IMG/VR virus record: IMGVR_UViG_3300035666_000965
Location: 1-26,427 of that record
Length of the DNA: 26,427 nt
Direction: 5' to 3' (one strand)
From: a virus
Below the pieces are notes generated by a model. The model was not told the DNA's origin and searched no databases. It saw nothing but the letters and a program-made list of their open reading frames with translations. This document shows positions 16,764-25,297 of the stretch, piece after piece. Every line of letters starts with the position of its first letter. Position 1 is the first letter of the stretch. A program made the position numbers and the translations under genes.

Positions 16764-19511
16764 CTAAGCTAAGGTGACTGTACCACTAACATCTCTTGTC
16801 AAAGTGATCTCAATTCTATCAATAGGATATAAAGGAGTATATGACAAATTGATGTTTAGATTGCCGTTGTAGTAGTCAGTAGTAGAGTTATTACTCTCAT
16901 CAATTACAGGTTGACTATAGCTCACAATGTAGCCACTTCTTGCCATAGAACTCATATAAGCAGATATAGAAGAAGCAATCATATTTCTTACCTTTCTACT
17001 ATTATTTTCTCCTTTGTATGCCTGCAGATTAAAGTACAGATCCTTTCTAATAGTGTCATTAACTCTAACAATATTGATTCTATCCTTTCCAGCAGTATTA
17101 GTAAGCGTTCTGCCCTGTACTACGTAGTAACCAGAAAGCGCAGTATCTAAACTAATCATATCTACTTTTGCATCAATAAATTGCTGCTTAGTAGCTAATG
17201 ATTTGTACTGATCTAGGTCAGTAGAAATAATTCCCTGTATAGAGCCCGCAGAAGTTCTTGCATGAGGACTTATATTCTCCGGTAAAGAGGCTAGTTTACC
17301 TGCATAGAATGCAGACAGTGGAACGCCAAATCTATTATTAATATCTCCACCATAAGTAGCCCAACCTGCAACATACACAGCTCTTTCAGTGTTAATAGCT
17401 GCCGTTTCTATTCTAGCTAAAGCAGGAGTTAGATTTCTCTTAGAAGTTAGAATAGCAATCTTTCTACCTTCTAACTCTTTACTGTTATTTGCTACTGTAA
17501 TTTGTGCCTGTTTAATAGCATCAGATGCACCCGCTAATTCACTAGCTACTACAATAAAGTTAACTAGCTGTTCTGACAAAGAGTTAATAGTTTTAATGTA
17601 GTCCCTTTCTACGGGAACAGGACCGTCATAGCCCTTTATTAAAAAGATGTTCTTTAGTCTAGCATTACCTACATAGTTAATATGTCTAATATCATTTATA
17701 TCAGTAATGTAGACGTTAGCTGGTGCTAGTCTTTGTGGAGTTCTATTTAATAGAGTAAGCGCATTTGGCTGATTTAATGTCACAGGCAAATAGTCTGCCT
17801 TTAGATAAGTAGAAGTAATAGAATTAATATTACCACTGCCATCTACGTCAGTTAATAGGTCTACATCAAACGACTCAATCTGTGTATCTAACGTATTAGT
17901 ATTCTTATCTTCAATTACTACGTTAAAGCGACTAGCTCCCGTACTATTAACTGTTAATGCAATGTTGTTTCCCCATTGTCCTGGACTAATAGCAGTAAAT
18001 CTAACAAGAGGCTGACCATCAGAGCTGTATAAAGTTCTAAACGCATTTCTCGCACTATTAGTTGTGCTAGAGAAGCCCGTCTTATTAGTTACGCCGTAAT
18101 TACTAAAACTAATACCATCTATGTTAGAGAAGGTAATTGATTGATTAGTAATAGCGCTAGTAGTTGCTTGACTAAGAGTAAGTACGTTGCCTGATTTACT
18201 CTGTACAACTGCGCCTTGAGGAATACTAGCATGACTGACAATACTGTTAATAGATATATTACTTGCATCTGCTACTGTAAGAGTAGTGCTGTTATTAGCC
18301 GCAGTTCCTGTAGTTACTACTTGTCCATCTGGTGTCTCTAGATCTATCCAGAAGCTATAACCACTTGCAATAGTAATTCTATCTGGATCATTTAGATCAA
18401 AGAACTCAATAGGCTGATTAAAGATGCTTTCTGCTAGAAATAGTCCGGCTCCCTGTTCATTAGTTAATCGTGTTACTTGACCAATAGGATTAACTCCACT
18501 GACTAGATCCTGTATATTATTAATAACGTCAGAGGGAGTAGCAGATTCTGCAATAGGGACATTGTATTGTGTAGAAGATACTCTAACAGTAAATTGATCT
18601 CCGGGATACAACTCAATAGGTACACCAGTAGTACTAAATTTAAGAGATACGCCTTCTGCAGTTATCTTGTAAATACCCGCATCAGTAGTTAAGTCTAGTG
18701 CAGTAGATAATAAGCCGCCAGTAACAGTAGTATTAGTAGTATCTACATAACTAGGCACATCAGTCTGAGTAGTGCCCCAATTAATACTTGGAAGAACATT
18801 TCTATTTGGGTACTGATCAACACCAAGAGTAACCCACTTAAGAATTGCCTTATTAGACGTAGTAAAGACGTTGTATCCCGCTGCACCTGTTAATAGAGAT
18901 GCAGATAGAGTAACCACTCCAGTAGTAGTATTAACGTTAGTTACCGTAGTGTTTGCAGGCAGAACTCCAGCAGTATTACTAATAATAGTAGAGCCAACAA
19001 CAATCTTCTTTGCGTCTGCCGGATTAAAAGTAATAGTAGTGGCAGAACTAGACTGATTATATACGGCTAGAGCAGACACAGGACCATGTGTTACGTTATA
19101 AACATAGCGCTTGTCTGCAGTACCTGTATAACTACCAGTAGATGCAATAGGCGTTTCAATATAGGTAGAGCTAATTGGCTGCCCAATAAACTTTAAATTA
19201 AGAGTAAGTATATTGCTCTTAGTAGCAGTACCACCAATAAGTAGATTTACCTTAGCAGGCTCACTAGAACCAATTACTCTAGTAACGCCAAATTCTCTAG
19301 CCCCCTGATCATACGCAGCTTGAAAGGCTAGGTTTGCAATACCATTGTCATATCCATAAATTCTAGCAAAGTCTTTAAAATCTGACAGTAGTACCGTATT
19401 AATAGGACCTCTGGTAAACTCACCAACAATTGCAATTCTATTAGATGCTGTTAGATTAATAGGAGCACCTAATGCTGGTTGTTCATTAAAAATTACGTCA
19501 GGTATTCTCAT
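16764..19511 (-). CDS. Contractile tail sheath protein, enlarged
   Basis: The 915-residue protein is clearly longer than T4 gp18 (659). The N-terminal region has the sheath signature IAIVGEFTRGPINTVLLSDFKDFARIYG (26-53). A segment SPGQWGNNIALTVNS (about 509-523) is a standard sheath motif, and the C-terminal third contains the conserved helical core ending in DRIEITLTRDVSGTVTLA, which matches the interlocking C-terminal strand of sheath subunits. The extra length lies in residues about 130-470, where two copies of a beta-rich module occur (about 154-217 and 400-462); these probably form outward-facing domains. Sheath subunits polymerise around the tube and contract on infection. The gene lies between a tail completion candidate and the tube. 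No Shine-Dalgarno precedes the ATG. Confidence 0.92.
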   Translation of the reverse strand: MRIPDVIFNEQPALGAPINLTASNRIAIVGEFTRGPINTVLLSDFKDFARIYGYDNGIANLAFQAAYDQGAREFGVTRVIGSSEPAKVNLLIGGTATKSNILTLNLKFIGQPISSTYIETPIASTGSYTGTADKRYVYNVTHGPVSALAVYNQSSSATTITFNPADAKKIVVGSTIISNTAGVLPANTTVTNVNTTTGVVTLSASLLTGAAGYNVFTTSNKAILKWVTLGVDQYPNRNVLPSINWGTTQTDVPSYVDTTNTTVTGGLLSTALDLTTDAGIYKITAEGVSLKFSTTGVPIELYPGDQFTVRVSSTQYNVPIAESATPSDVINNIQDLVSGVNPIGQVTRLTNEQGAGLFLAESIFNQPIEFFDLNDPDRITIASGYSFWIDLETPDGQVVTTGTAANNSTTLTVADASNISINSIVSHASIPQGAVVQSKSGNVLTLSQATTSAITNQSITFSNIDGISFSNYGVTNKTGFSSTTNSARNAFRTLYSSDGQPLVRFTAISPGQWGNNIALTVNSTGASRFNVVIEDKNTNTLDTQIESFDVDLLTDVDGSGNINSITSTYLKADYLPVTLNQPNALTLLNRTPQRLAPANVYITDINDIRHINYVGNARLKNIFLIKGYDGPVPVERDYIKTINSLSEQLVNFIVVASELAGASDAIKQAQITVANNSKELEGRKIAILTSKRNLTPALARIETAAINTERAVYVAGWATYGGDINNRFGVPLSAFYAGKLASLPENISPHARTSAGSIQGIISTDLDQYKSLATKQQFIDAKVDMISLDTALSGYYVVQGRTLTNTAGKDRINIVRVNDTIRKDLYFNLQAYKGENNSRKVRNMIASSISAYMSSMARSGYIVSYSQPVIDESNNSTTDYYNGNLNINLSYTPLYPIDRIEITLTRDVSGTVTLA

Positions 19512-19524
19512 TTAGTTAAATTAG

Positions 19525-20184
19525 TTAGACTTGTAAATTTATAGTGTTAATGGACAACTGTTTAGTGGAGTACTTAGGCAAATAACAGGTAACTAAACAG
19601 CTAGTCAAGACTTCTTTAAAGTAGGGATCTTTTTCCCACTGACCTCCTATAAAGGCAGAACTTAATAAGGTTAACTTAGTATTTAAATCATCTATTCTAA
19701 TGTCATATATGATTAGCCTTAATAGCTCAATACACTGACTTAAGATATGCATTGAAGCGTCTGTATATACCAAGAGGTCTTGATTTTTATCTAATACAAT
19801 TTCAGCATCGTTACTAGGTAATTGAGTGGGCATATTTTGTATAACTATAGGCGTTGATTTAGATCCTGAAGTAACTACGTTGTAGTAGAAGCTAATATGA
19901 ATTAAGTAGTTTACCTGAGTATAGTCAGTACCTAATGAATAGGGTTCATATATAACTGCAGCAGATTGACTACCTGGAGACTTTGCATTTAATGATTGAG
20001 ATGGCGCTGGATATACTGCCATCGTCAATGCATTGCTGGTAGTCTCTATTCCCCCATACAGTCTGTAATTAGTAATAGGAATTACTCTATTAGTAAGAAC
20101 GTCTGTAATTGGATTACTAAGTACTAGCGGGTGAGATGCAAATGCCTTAATAAAACTAGTACAGATTTGATCTACTCCAAACAC
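19525..20184 (-). CDS. Probable tail completion or terminator protein (GTG start)
   Basis: The 219-residue product lies immediately upstream of the sheath gene, where many myophages encode the tail terminator or neck protein. It has an N-terminal helix (VDQICTSFIKAFASH), a central beta region and a long helical segment (about 135-180) with a final strand, compatible with the alpha/beta fold of tail terminators, but no diagnostic motif was found. The start is GTG at 20182-20184, within the end of the 644-residue gene (29-base overlap). A strong AGGAG at 20191-20195, six bases upstream, supports this start, and expression is probably tied to the upstream gene. The function rests mainly on position. 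Confidence 0.6.
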   Translation of the reverse strand: MFGVDQICTSFIKAFASHPLVLSNPITDVLTNRVIPITNYRLYGGIETTSNALTMAVYPAPSQSLNAKSPGSQSAAVIYEPYSLGTDYTQVNYLIHISFYYNVVTSGSKSTPIVIQNMPTQLPSNDAEIVLDKNQDLLVYTDASMHILSQCIELLRLIIYDIRIDDLNTKLTLLSSAFIGGQWEKDPYFKEVLTSCLVTCYLPKYSTKQLSINTINLQV

Positions 20185-22090
20185 TTTGAACTCCTGTTAA
20201 ATCTCTGAGCATACTCATCTTGTCTTTTACACTGCTTAGCTTTGTATTTGCTTTACTTCCTAGTTCAGCACTACTAACTCCCTTCTTTATTGTTGTGTCT
20301 GTATTATTTGTAGCTACATTAATACGCAGTACAGTAGTAACTGCCACTGAACGTGGAGAAGTATTATATTGAGTTAATGCTGGAGCCTGCAGATGATAAT
20401 AGCTTGCTACTGTAATGCCCTGTATATCCTCAAACTTCAAGTCAACTATTACCTTTACTTCTGGATTAGTTACTTTATACGCATTAATGTAGACAGCGTT
20501 ATTGTATATTTGAGCGCCTACAACGTGCGTGTCTTCTGCGACTCTATACTCTAATATGCCTTGAACCAGTTTAAAGGCAATATCTTCTACTTTGTCTCCC
20601 ACGGACACAGCAATGGGTACCCAAGGAACAGCAGTAGATATAGTAGATATTCTAAAGTACATAGTGCCCCCTACTGTACAGTAGGGATTAGCAGTATCTG
20701 CATAAGCAAAGTAGAAAGTATCTATCTCTATCTTATGATCTAACTTACTAGAAGCAGAAGTAGCGGTAGCAGTAGTTGATTTAGATACTCCCTTAGTTAC
20801 GTCTATGATGCTAGATAGGGGCCCCTTATCCTGTAATGCTGAATAGTTTAAATAGTTAGTAGAGAATTTGCCTAGAACTAGACCATTTATATAGTCATAT
20901 AAATAATTGTTCTTCTTATTGACTAAATCTAACTTAGTATATGCAATGGAGCTAAGAGGAACTACCTGCCAACTATTGGTATTTGTAAGAGGGGCAGTAT
21001 TGTTATTTATCAGTGATCTGTATAGCGTGCCTGTAGACTCTACTACCTCATTAATCATATAACTAGAGTTATTATCATATGCGCCTTTATACAGAGGCAA
21101 GAGAGATGCTCTAAGAATAGTAATAGGTCTAATAACAATTGCTTCTGTTGCTACTATAGTAGATAGTCTTCTAGCACTAAACTCTAGATAAACAGAGTAT
21201 AGTTCTGTAGTAAAATTTGCCGTCTTATTCTTAAACGTAGTAGTTGCAGGATACAGTTCTTTCTTCTTTACACTTAAGCTAATATCACTATTTGTTGTTC
21301 TAGTTGGAGTAGCTATTAGATTGGAATAAGGATATTCTGCAGTGCCAATAGTATACACATTTGCACATAAATCATTAATGTCAGAGCTAAGTCTAAATAT
21401 TAGAGACTCTACTGTTTCTCCACTATTAACGACAGTTACTCCTTCATTAAGTAGAGGAGGCGCTCCTGGTTCAGACTTAAGTACGTTAAAGTATATAAAG
21501 GCAATTTGATTGTCGGGTACACTAAGACTAGTCTGTGCCAATACATCCGTAAGTTTTACTGGCTCCGTCTCTAGACCCACATCAAAGCTATTAGCTGGAA
21601 TAGTAGACTTATCTAGGGCAGGGGCAAAGAAGAAGTAGTCAGTAGTACTAATCTTAGTCTGAGTAGTACTACTAACTGTTTGACTAGATGTATATAGAAA
21701 GATAATTCTATCTAAGTTGGCATATGCTCTAGTCTCTAATTCTTTTCCTCTGTCAATAAGCTTTAGATCAGCATTCAGAGGTAAAGATCTAATAATGTTT
21801 GCCGCTGTTAATTCCGCAGCTACATTTAATAGGCCACTACTATACTCACTGTCTATCATAAGAGATAAGACTGCTTGATAGGTAGTAGGCAGCTTAAATA
21901 GTCTTGTGTTATCCTTATCCTTAGCAGCAGACAGAACAAGACCTATAGTATTAAATTGATTTAGACCTTGAAAGATAATGTCATCGTCTGTTATAAAAGA
22001 AGACCCTTGTGTCAATACACACAAGGGTCTTACAAGTTTAACAAAGTTAGCACTATCAATACTTGCCTGTATATCTTGTGCAAAATTCAT
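20156..22090 (-). CDS. Neck/tail-region virion protein of unknown function
   Basis: This 644-residue protein is not recognised as a whole. Residues about 65-125 look helical; much of the remainder is beta-rich with Thr/Ser/Asn. Two related segments, VVNSGETVESLIFRLSSDIN (220-239) and a VSVGDKVEDIAFKLVQGI segment near residue 497, suggest a duplicated domain. Residues 334-377 (start YKGAYDNNSSY, end NSWQVV) match the aromatic and Gly spacing of carbohydrate-binding modules of the CBM5/12 type: Y-x-Gly, a Y-x-x-x-V strand, a second Tyr, then Trp near the end. The protein may be exposed on the virion. The gene lies between the HeH-motif gene and the tail completion candidate. A perfect 13-bp hairpin lies in codons about 20-30. 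No Shine-Dalgarno precedes the ATG. Confidence 0.7.
   Translation of the reverse strand: MNFAQDIQASIDSANFVKLVRPLCVLTQGSSFITDDDIIFQGLNQFNTIGLVLSAAKDKDNTRLFKLPTTYQAVLSLMIDSEYSSGLLNVAAELTAANIIRSLPLNADLKLIDRGKELETRAYANLDRIIFLYTSSQTVSSTTQTKISTTDYFFFAPALDKSTIPANSFDVGLETEPVKLTDVLAQTSLSVPDNQIAFIYFNVLKSEPGAPPLLNEGVTVVNSGETVESLIFRLSSDINDLCANVYTIGTAEYPYSNLIATPTRTTNSDISLSVKKKELYPATTTFKNKTANFTTELYSVYLEFSARRLSTIVATEAIVIRPITILRASLLPLYKGAYDNNSSYMINEVVESTGTLYRSLINNNTAPLTNTNSWQVVPLSSIAYTKLDLVNKKNNYLYDYINGLVLGKFSTNYLNYSALQDKGPLSSIIDVTKGVSKSTTATATSASSKLDHKIEIDTFYFAYADTANPYCTVGGTMYFRISTISTAVPWVPIAVSVGDKVEDIAFKLVQGILEYRVAEDTHVVGAQIYNNAVYINAYKVTNPEVKVIVDLKFEDIQGITVASYYHLQAPALTQYNTSPRSVAVTTVLRINVATNNTDTTIKKGVSSAELGSKANTKLSSVKDKMSMLRDLTGVQSVWSRSNLY
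20191..20195 (-). promoter_or_regulatory. Strong ribosome binding site for a GTG start
   Basis: AGGAG on the minus strand lies six bases before GTG at 20182-20184 and inside the 3' end of the preceding gene. It decides the start of the tail completion candidate and contrasts with neighbouring ATG genes, most of which have no such element. Confidence 0.65.
22000..22031 (-). promoter_or_regulatory. Perfect 13-bp inverted repeat inside the 644-residue gene
   Basis: Positions 22000-22012 and 22019-22031 are exact reverse complements (AAGACCCTTGTGT and ACACAAGGGTCTT) separated by six bases. In the transcript the hairpin begins 60 bases into the coding sequence and is followed by CTTTTAT, a weak U-rich run. 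A perfect stem of this length with a short loop is unlikely by chance in a window of this size. It could be an attenuator, an RNase III site or a protein-binding element. Function is unknown. Confidence 0.6.
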
Positions 22091-22098
22091 TGTGATTA

Positions 22099-22713
22099 CT
22101 ACTTATATGTCATTAGATGTTCAATAGCAGCTTGTTTATTTGTATAGACATAGTTAGGATTTACTTCAGCTAGTGCCTTCTTTAAAGAAGCAGCAGTATG
22201 AGAACTTAACTGTTCCTCTGATAGAGCAAGTAATTCTTGTGTTGTCTGAGAATACTTTACATACTGTACATCTACCTGCTCCTGTACTGACTGCTCTTCA
22301 ATAAAGACGGGCTCTTGAACATTCATCTCTAGAGGACGAGATTGAGGTGCCTGTAAAGACTGTAGATAGTCTTCTTTTTCAGCAGGAGATGGTGCAAAAG
22401 GAGCATAGATGTCTTCATTAATACCATAAGGTAGTGTCTCTAGAGGAGGCAGACTATCTGATGCTTCTGCTATGCGCAGTTCAGTGCCAAACACATCATC
22501 ATAGCGCTCCTTTACATGTAAGGGAAAATTAGCAGGATTAGGCAGTTCAATGTATTCCTTATACTCATAATTAGGTGAGTACAGATCTAACAATTGCGTT
22601 ACTTCATAGCTGTCATAGATGTCAAAGGAGAGGTAAGTGCCTGCTATAGCATATACGCCCTCCTTGTACAAGAAGTCAGCAATAACCTTTACTTTGATTT
22701 GTGGGTCTTGCAT
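22099..22713 (-). CDS. Head/neck protein with C-terminal HeH/LEM-like motif
   Basis: The 204-residue protein has a beta-rich N-terminal part (1-60), an acidic Pro-rich middle (about 85-150) and a C-terminal helix-extended loop-helix (about 161-203) with the pattern LSEEQL...SLKKAL...YTNKQAAIEHLM. This resembles HeH/LEM or SAP-like motifs, which occur at the ends of some phage head-tail joining and capsid-assembly proteins. It sits after the 384-residue capsid-region gene and before the large neck-region gene, so a head-completion or connector role is plausible but not proven. The stop-to-start gaps are small (23 and 8 bases), and there is no Shine-Dalgarno before the ATG. Confidence 0.62.
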   Translation of the reverse strand: MQDPQIKVKVIADFLYKEGVYAIAGTYLSFDIYDSYEVTQLLDLYSPNYEYKEYIELPNPANFPLHVKERYDDVFGTELRIAEASDSLPPLETLPYGINEDIYAPFAPSPAEKEDYLQSLQAPQSRPLEMNVQEPVFIEEQSVQEQVDVQYVKYSQTTQELLALSEEQLSSHTAASLKKALAEVNPNYVYTNKQAAIEHLMTYK

Positions 22714-22736
22714 ATTTAGTCAATATTTAATAGGAA

Positions 22737-23891
22737 CTAAATAAGTGTATCATATGCAGGTACAAGAGAGGTAAGAGTTACTGGACCAGTTCCACTTACT
22801 GTGACCTTTACTAAATCTGCAGGCGCATTATATAGAGTCAATGCTGGTCTAGCTTTAGCCTGCATCAATGCAGAGCGCTGAATAGCAAAAGGATTATCAA
22901 GATAAATAGGATTAATTCTGCCTAAACTAGAAGCCTCCTTATTAGTCAACACTTGAAGAACTTTATCTTCAGTACCCGTATTACCCAATTCCATATAAGA
23001 GGGGAAGTAATACTCATACACTACAAAATGAGTTAATCCTGCTACGGCAGCACCAGTACTAATATTAGTAGGATTAGTAAAGGGAGTTAAGAGCAGTGCT
23101 CCAGTAGTACTGTTATATGTTGCAATCTCAACGCCATCTACATTGTTATTAGCATTGCTAAGAGAAGTATAACCAAAGATACGCTTTAACAAGAACGTCT
23201 TAGCAGTAGTCTCATAAGCAGCTACAGCAGCAGCAGTAGTTAACGTCTTAAGCTCTGCAGGAATATCACCCTGCGTATTTCTAAATCTAGCAAACTCATT
23301 TGCAGAGTAGGTAGCCAAAGCATTAGATTTACTAGCATTGTTCTGTGCGCTTACTTTAGTTAAGACAAACTTAACACCACTAATAGGTAAAGGCTGACCT
23401 GTATATCTTGGATCTGCTAACTTGTCTCTTTCACTAGAGAACAAGTTAAAGGCAGTGTAATCTGCTGGAGTAGCAGTACCTGACCCTACTCTTTCTCTTA
23501 CTGCCTCTTCACCACCTAAAGCATTAATAGCACTAATTGCATTGGGATTCATAAAGTAGTTAAGTACAGATTCTCCTAGAGAAGTCTGACTAACTACATA
23601 ATTAACGCCAGCAGCAATAGCGGCAGTTTGATCAGCAGGCTCTAGATAAGAAGCAACAGCACTTAATACGTATTGACTACCTGCAGTCAACAAAGAACTA
23701 TAAGGAGCAAAATCAAAACTAGCAGGAAAGGCATAGCTTTTGCCCTCAACTTCAAGAGTACCATTAGTAAAGGTAACAGTAGTTCCTGAGATAGCGGCGG
23801 TAGGTTTATCAATAACGCTGATTTGATTATAGGTCTTTAGACCTCCAGCGTTTCTACCGCCTTTAAAAACTTGATGTACTTGATACAGCAT
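22737..23891 (-). CDS. Capsid-region protein, possible decoration protein
   Basis: The gene follows the major capsid gene after 49 bases. Its 384-residue product is rich in Ala, Thr, Ser, Asn and Gly. No family was recognised. The N-terminal part has short beta strands (TTVTFTNGTLEVEGKSYAF at about 38-56), the middle is helical (about 80-240), and the C-terminus returns to beta structure with a VSGTGPVTLTSLVPAYDTLI end. This composition and position fit a capsid decoration or accessory head protein, but that is inference. No signal peptide, membrane span or catalytic motif is apparent. The leader before the ATG is AT-rich without a Shine-Dalgarno. Confidence 0.62.
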   Translation of the reverse strand: MLYQVHQVFKGGRNAGGLKTYNQISVIDKPTAAISGTTVTFTNGTLEVEGKSYAFPASFDFAPYSSLLTAGSQYVLSAVASYLEPADQTAAIAAGVNYVVSQTSLGESVLNYFMNPNAISAINALGGEEAVRERVGSGTATPADYTAFNLFSSERDKLADPRYTGQPLPISGVKFVLTKVSAQNNASKSNALATYSANEFARFRNTQGDIPAELKTLTTAAAVAAYETTAKTFLLKRIFGYTSLSNANNNVDGVEIATYNSTTGALLLTPFTNPTNISTGAAVAGLTHFVVYEYYFPSYMELGNTGTEDKVLQVLTNKEASSLGRINPIYLDNPFAIQRSALMQAKARPALTLYNAPADLVKVTVSGTGPVTLTSLVPAYDTLI

Positions 23892-23940
23892 TTGTTATTT
23901 GTGTAATTGAAGAGAACTTATTAATCTAACAACAGAAGGC

Positions 23941-25260
23941 TTATAGGTTACCATAACCCAAATCACCAACTACACCCAAACGGACGTTGATGTCTGCGAT
24001 GTTAGCCACAGTCATGTGAGCTACGCGATGTGGATACAACAAGTAAGGAAGACCAGAATTACCCATTTGAATAGTAATACCAGGAGCAGCAGGAATAACT
24101 GTCTGTCTTTGTTCACGCATCCACAGCCCAGGTTCACCGCCCATTTCCTCAGATACGCAGAACTGAGTTCTACCTGGAGCTTCATAGTTGCCCTGAGTAT
24201 CAGTCTCTGATACAAAGATAACCTTATTGCGCGGCATCAAGAACTTCTTAACACCATCTTGAGGATCTCTATAATGCGTTTCAATGGTTTTGATAGGTAT
24301 GCCAGCAATAGCCATAAGACCTTCAGGCCCAATACCAATAGAGTTAAGAGAAGCCTGATTAATCAAATCAGATTCAATATTTAAGCCGCCACCAGAACCC
24401 CCAGTAAAGATAGTTCTGTCTCCCGTTCTAGCGCCCATTCTAGGAATAATGCCGCCAGTCTTTAGCTTGATCTCATTGTTTTCACTAATAATCTGCTTTA
24501 GATCTGGATGCATATACATAGCAGTAACCTTAGTCTTGTTGGTAGTAAGGAACCAATACACAAACTTTTGAATACAGCTAATAATTGCAGCATCTGGTTC
24601 AGTCCAAGGCACACCAGAAGTACTAGCTTGAGGAGTGTTATAGTCAATTAAGCTTCTAAATAGATTAGCTTCATTTCTACCTCTATAACCATTTACATTG
24701 TTAAAGTGCCAATAGTTATGAGCAGGAATCTGACTACTTACAGATACACTCTGACCGCTTCTAGGGTCTGTATACTGAATACCACCTAGTAACGTTAATC
24801 CTCTGTACACGTCCCAAGTTAAGTTATGAGCAGTTACAAGCTTTTTAATCTGCTCAGATACATACTGTTCTGGATCTTCAAAGTCATTTAGAGTGCCATC
24901 TTTAATTCTAATGTTTGCGTCACCCCAACTAATATACTGAGAACCTCTTAAGAAGACAGGTTGAATGTATCTACGTTGCGTAGTATAATTGCCCATCCCT
25001 AAGAACTGGTCAGGCTGACCAAACTTAACAGGAGTAAACATTGTGCCAGTAGTCTCAAATCTCTGTTCAATAGCAACTATTGGCTGTTTAATGTACTGCT
25101 CAGGAAATAGTTCTGTCAGTGGCGTAATGCCTACAATAGGAAGAAAACTCTTAGCTAGTTCAAGATAAGTAGGTACTCCTGGCTTTTCGCTAGTACTTAC
25201 AGTCTCCCAAGGAGAAGCGTAAGCATCCATATTAAAAGGAGGAATCTGTTGTAAAGTCAT
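23941..25260 (-). CDS. Major capsid protein
   Basis: The 439-residue protein lies directly after the protease-scaffold gene, as is standard for HK97-fold major capsid genes. Features consistent with this family are an N-terminal segment (1-45) before the fold proper, an E-loop-like strand region (about 75-115) with GSQYISWGDANIRIKDG, a long spine-helix region with EDPEQYVSEQIKKLVTAHN (about 127-145), and a C-terminal domain with MYMHPDLKQII and IPIKTIETHY strands. The pattern resembles lambda gpE-type capsid proteins. It would form the icosahedral shell after scaffold and protease action. The 37-base gap upstream is AT-rich (AATAAATAAATG before the start) and could hold a late promoter, but I cannot confirm one. 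The ATG has no Shine-Dalgarno despite expected high expression. Confidence 0.85.
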   Translation of the reverse strand: MTLQQIPPFNMDAYASPWETVSTSEKPGVPTYLELAKSFLPIVGITPLTELFPEQYIKQPIVAIEQRFETTGTMFTPVKFGQPDQFLGMGNYTTQRRYIQPVFLRGSQYISWGDANIRIKDGTLNDFEDPEQYVSEQIKKLVTAHNLTWDVYRGLTLLGGIQYTDPRSGQSVSVSSQIPAHNYWHFNNVNGYRGRNEANLFRSLIDYNTPQASTSGVPWTEPDAAIISCIQKFVYWFLTTNKTKVTAMYMHPDLKQIISENNEIKLKTGGIIPRMGARTGDRTIFTGGSGGGLNIESDLINQASLNSIGIGPEGLMAIAGIPIKTIETHYRDPQDGVKKFLMPRNKVIFVSETDTQGNYEAPGRTQFCVSEEMGGEPGLWMREQRQTVIPAAPGITIQMGNSGLPYLLYPHRVAHMTVANIADINVRLGVVGDLGYGNL

Positions 25261-25297
25261 TTATTTATTGTAAATAGAAAGTGAATATATGTATGTA

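Noticed and set aside
20818-20825. GGGGCCCC palindrome in AT-rich DNA
   Set aside because: Eight bases only, within coding sequence, with no further structure or context.
24021-24215. A 64-codon frame on the minus strand inside the capsid gene
   Set aside because: It is out of frame with and wholly inside the major capsid gene, with no family similarity.
25261-25297. Possible late promoter before the capsid gene (AATAAATA-like)
   Set aside because: AT-rich strings of this kind occur before many genes in the window, and no distinctive shared -10/-35 or late motif could be defined.
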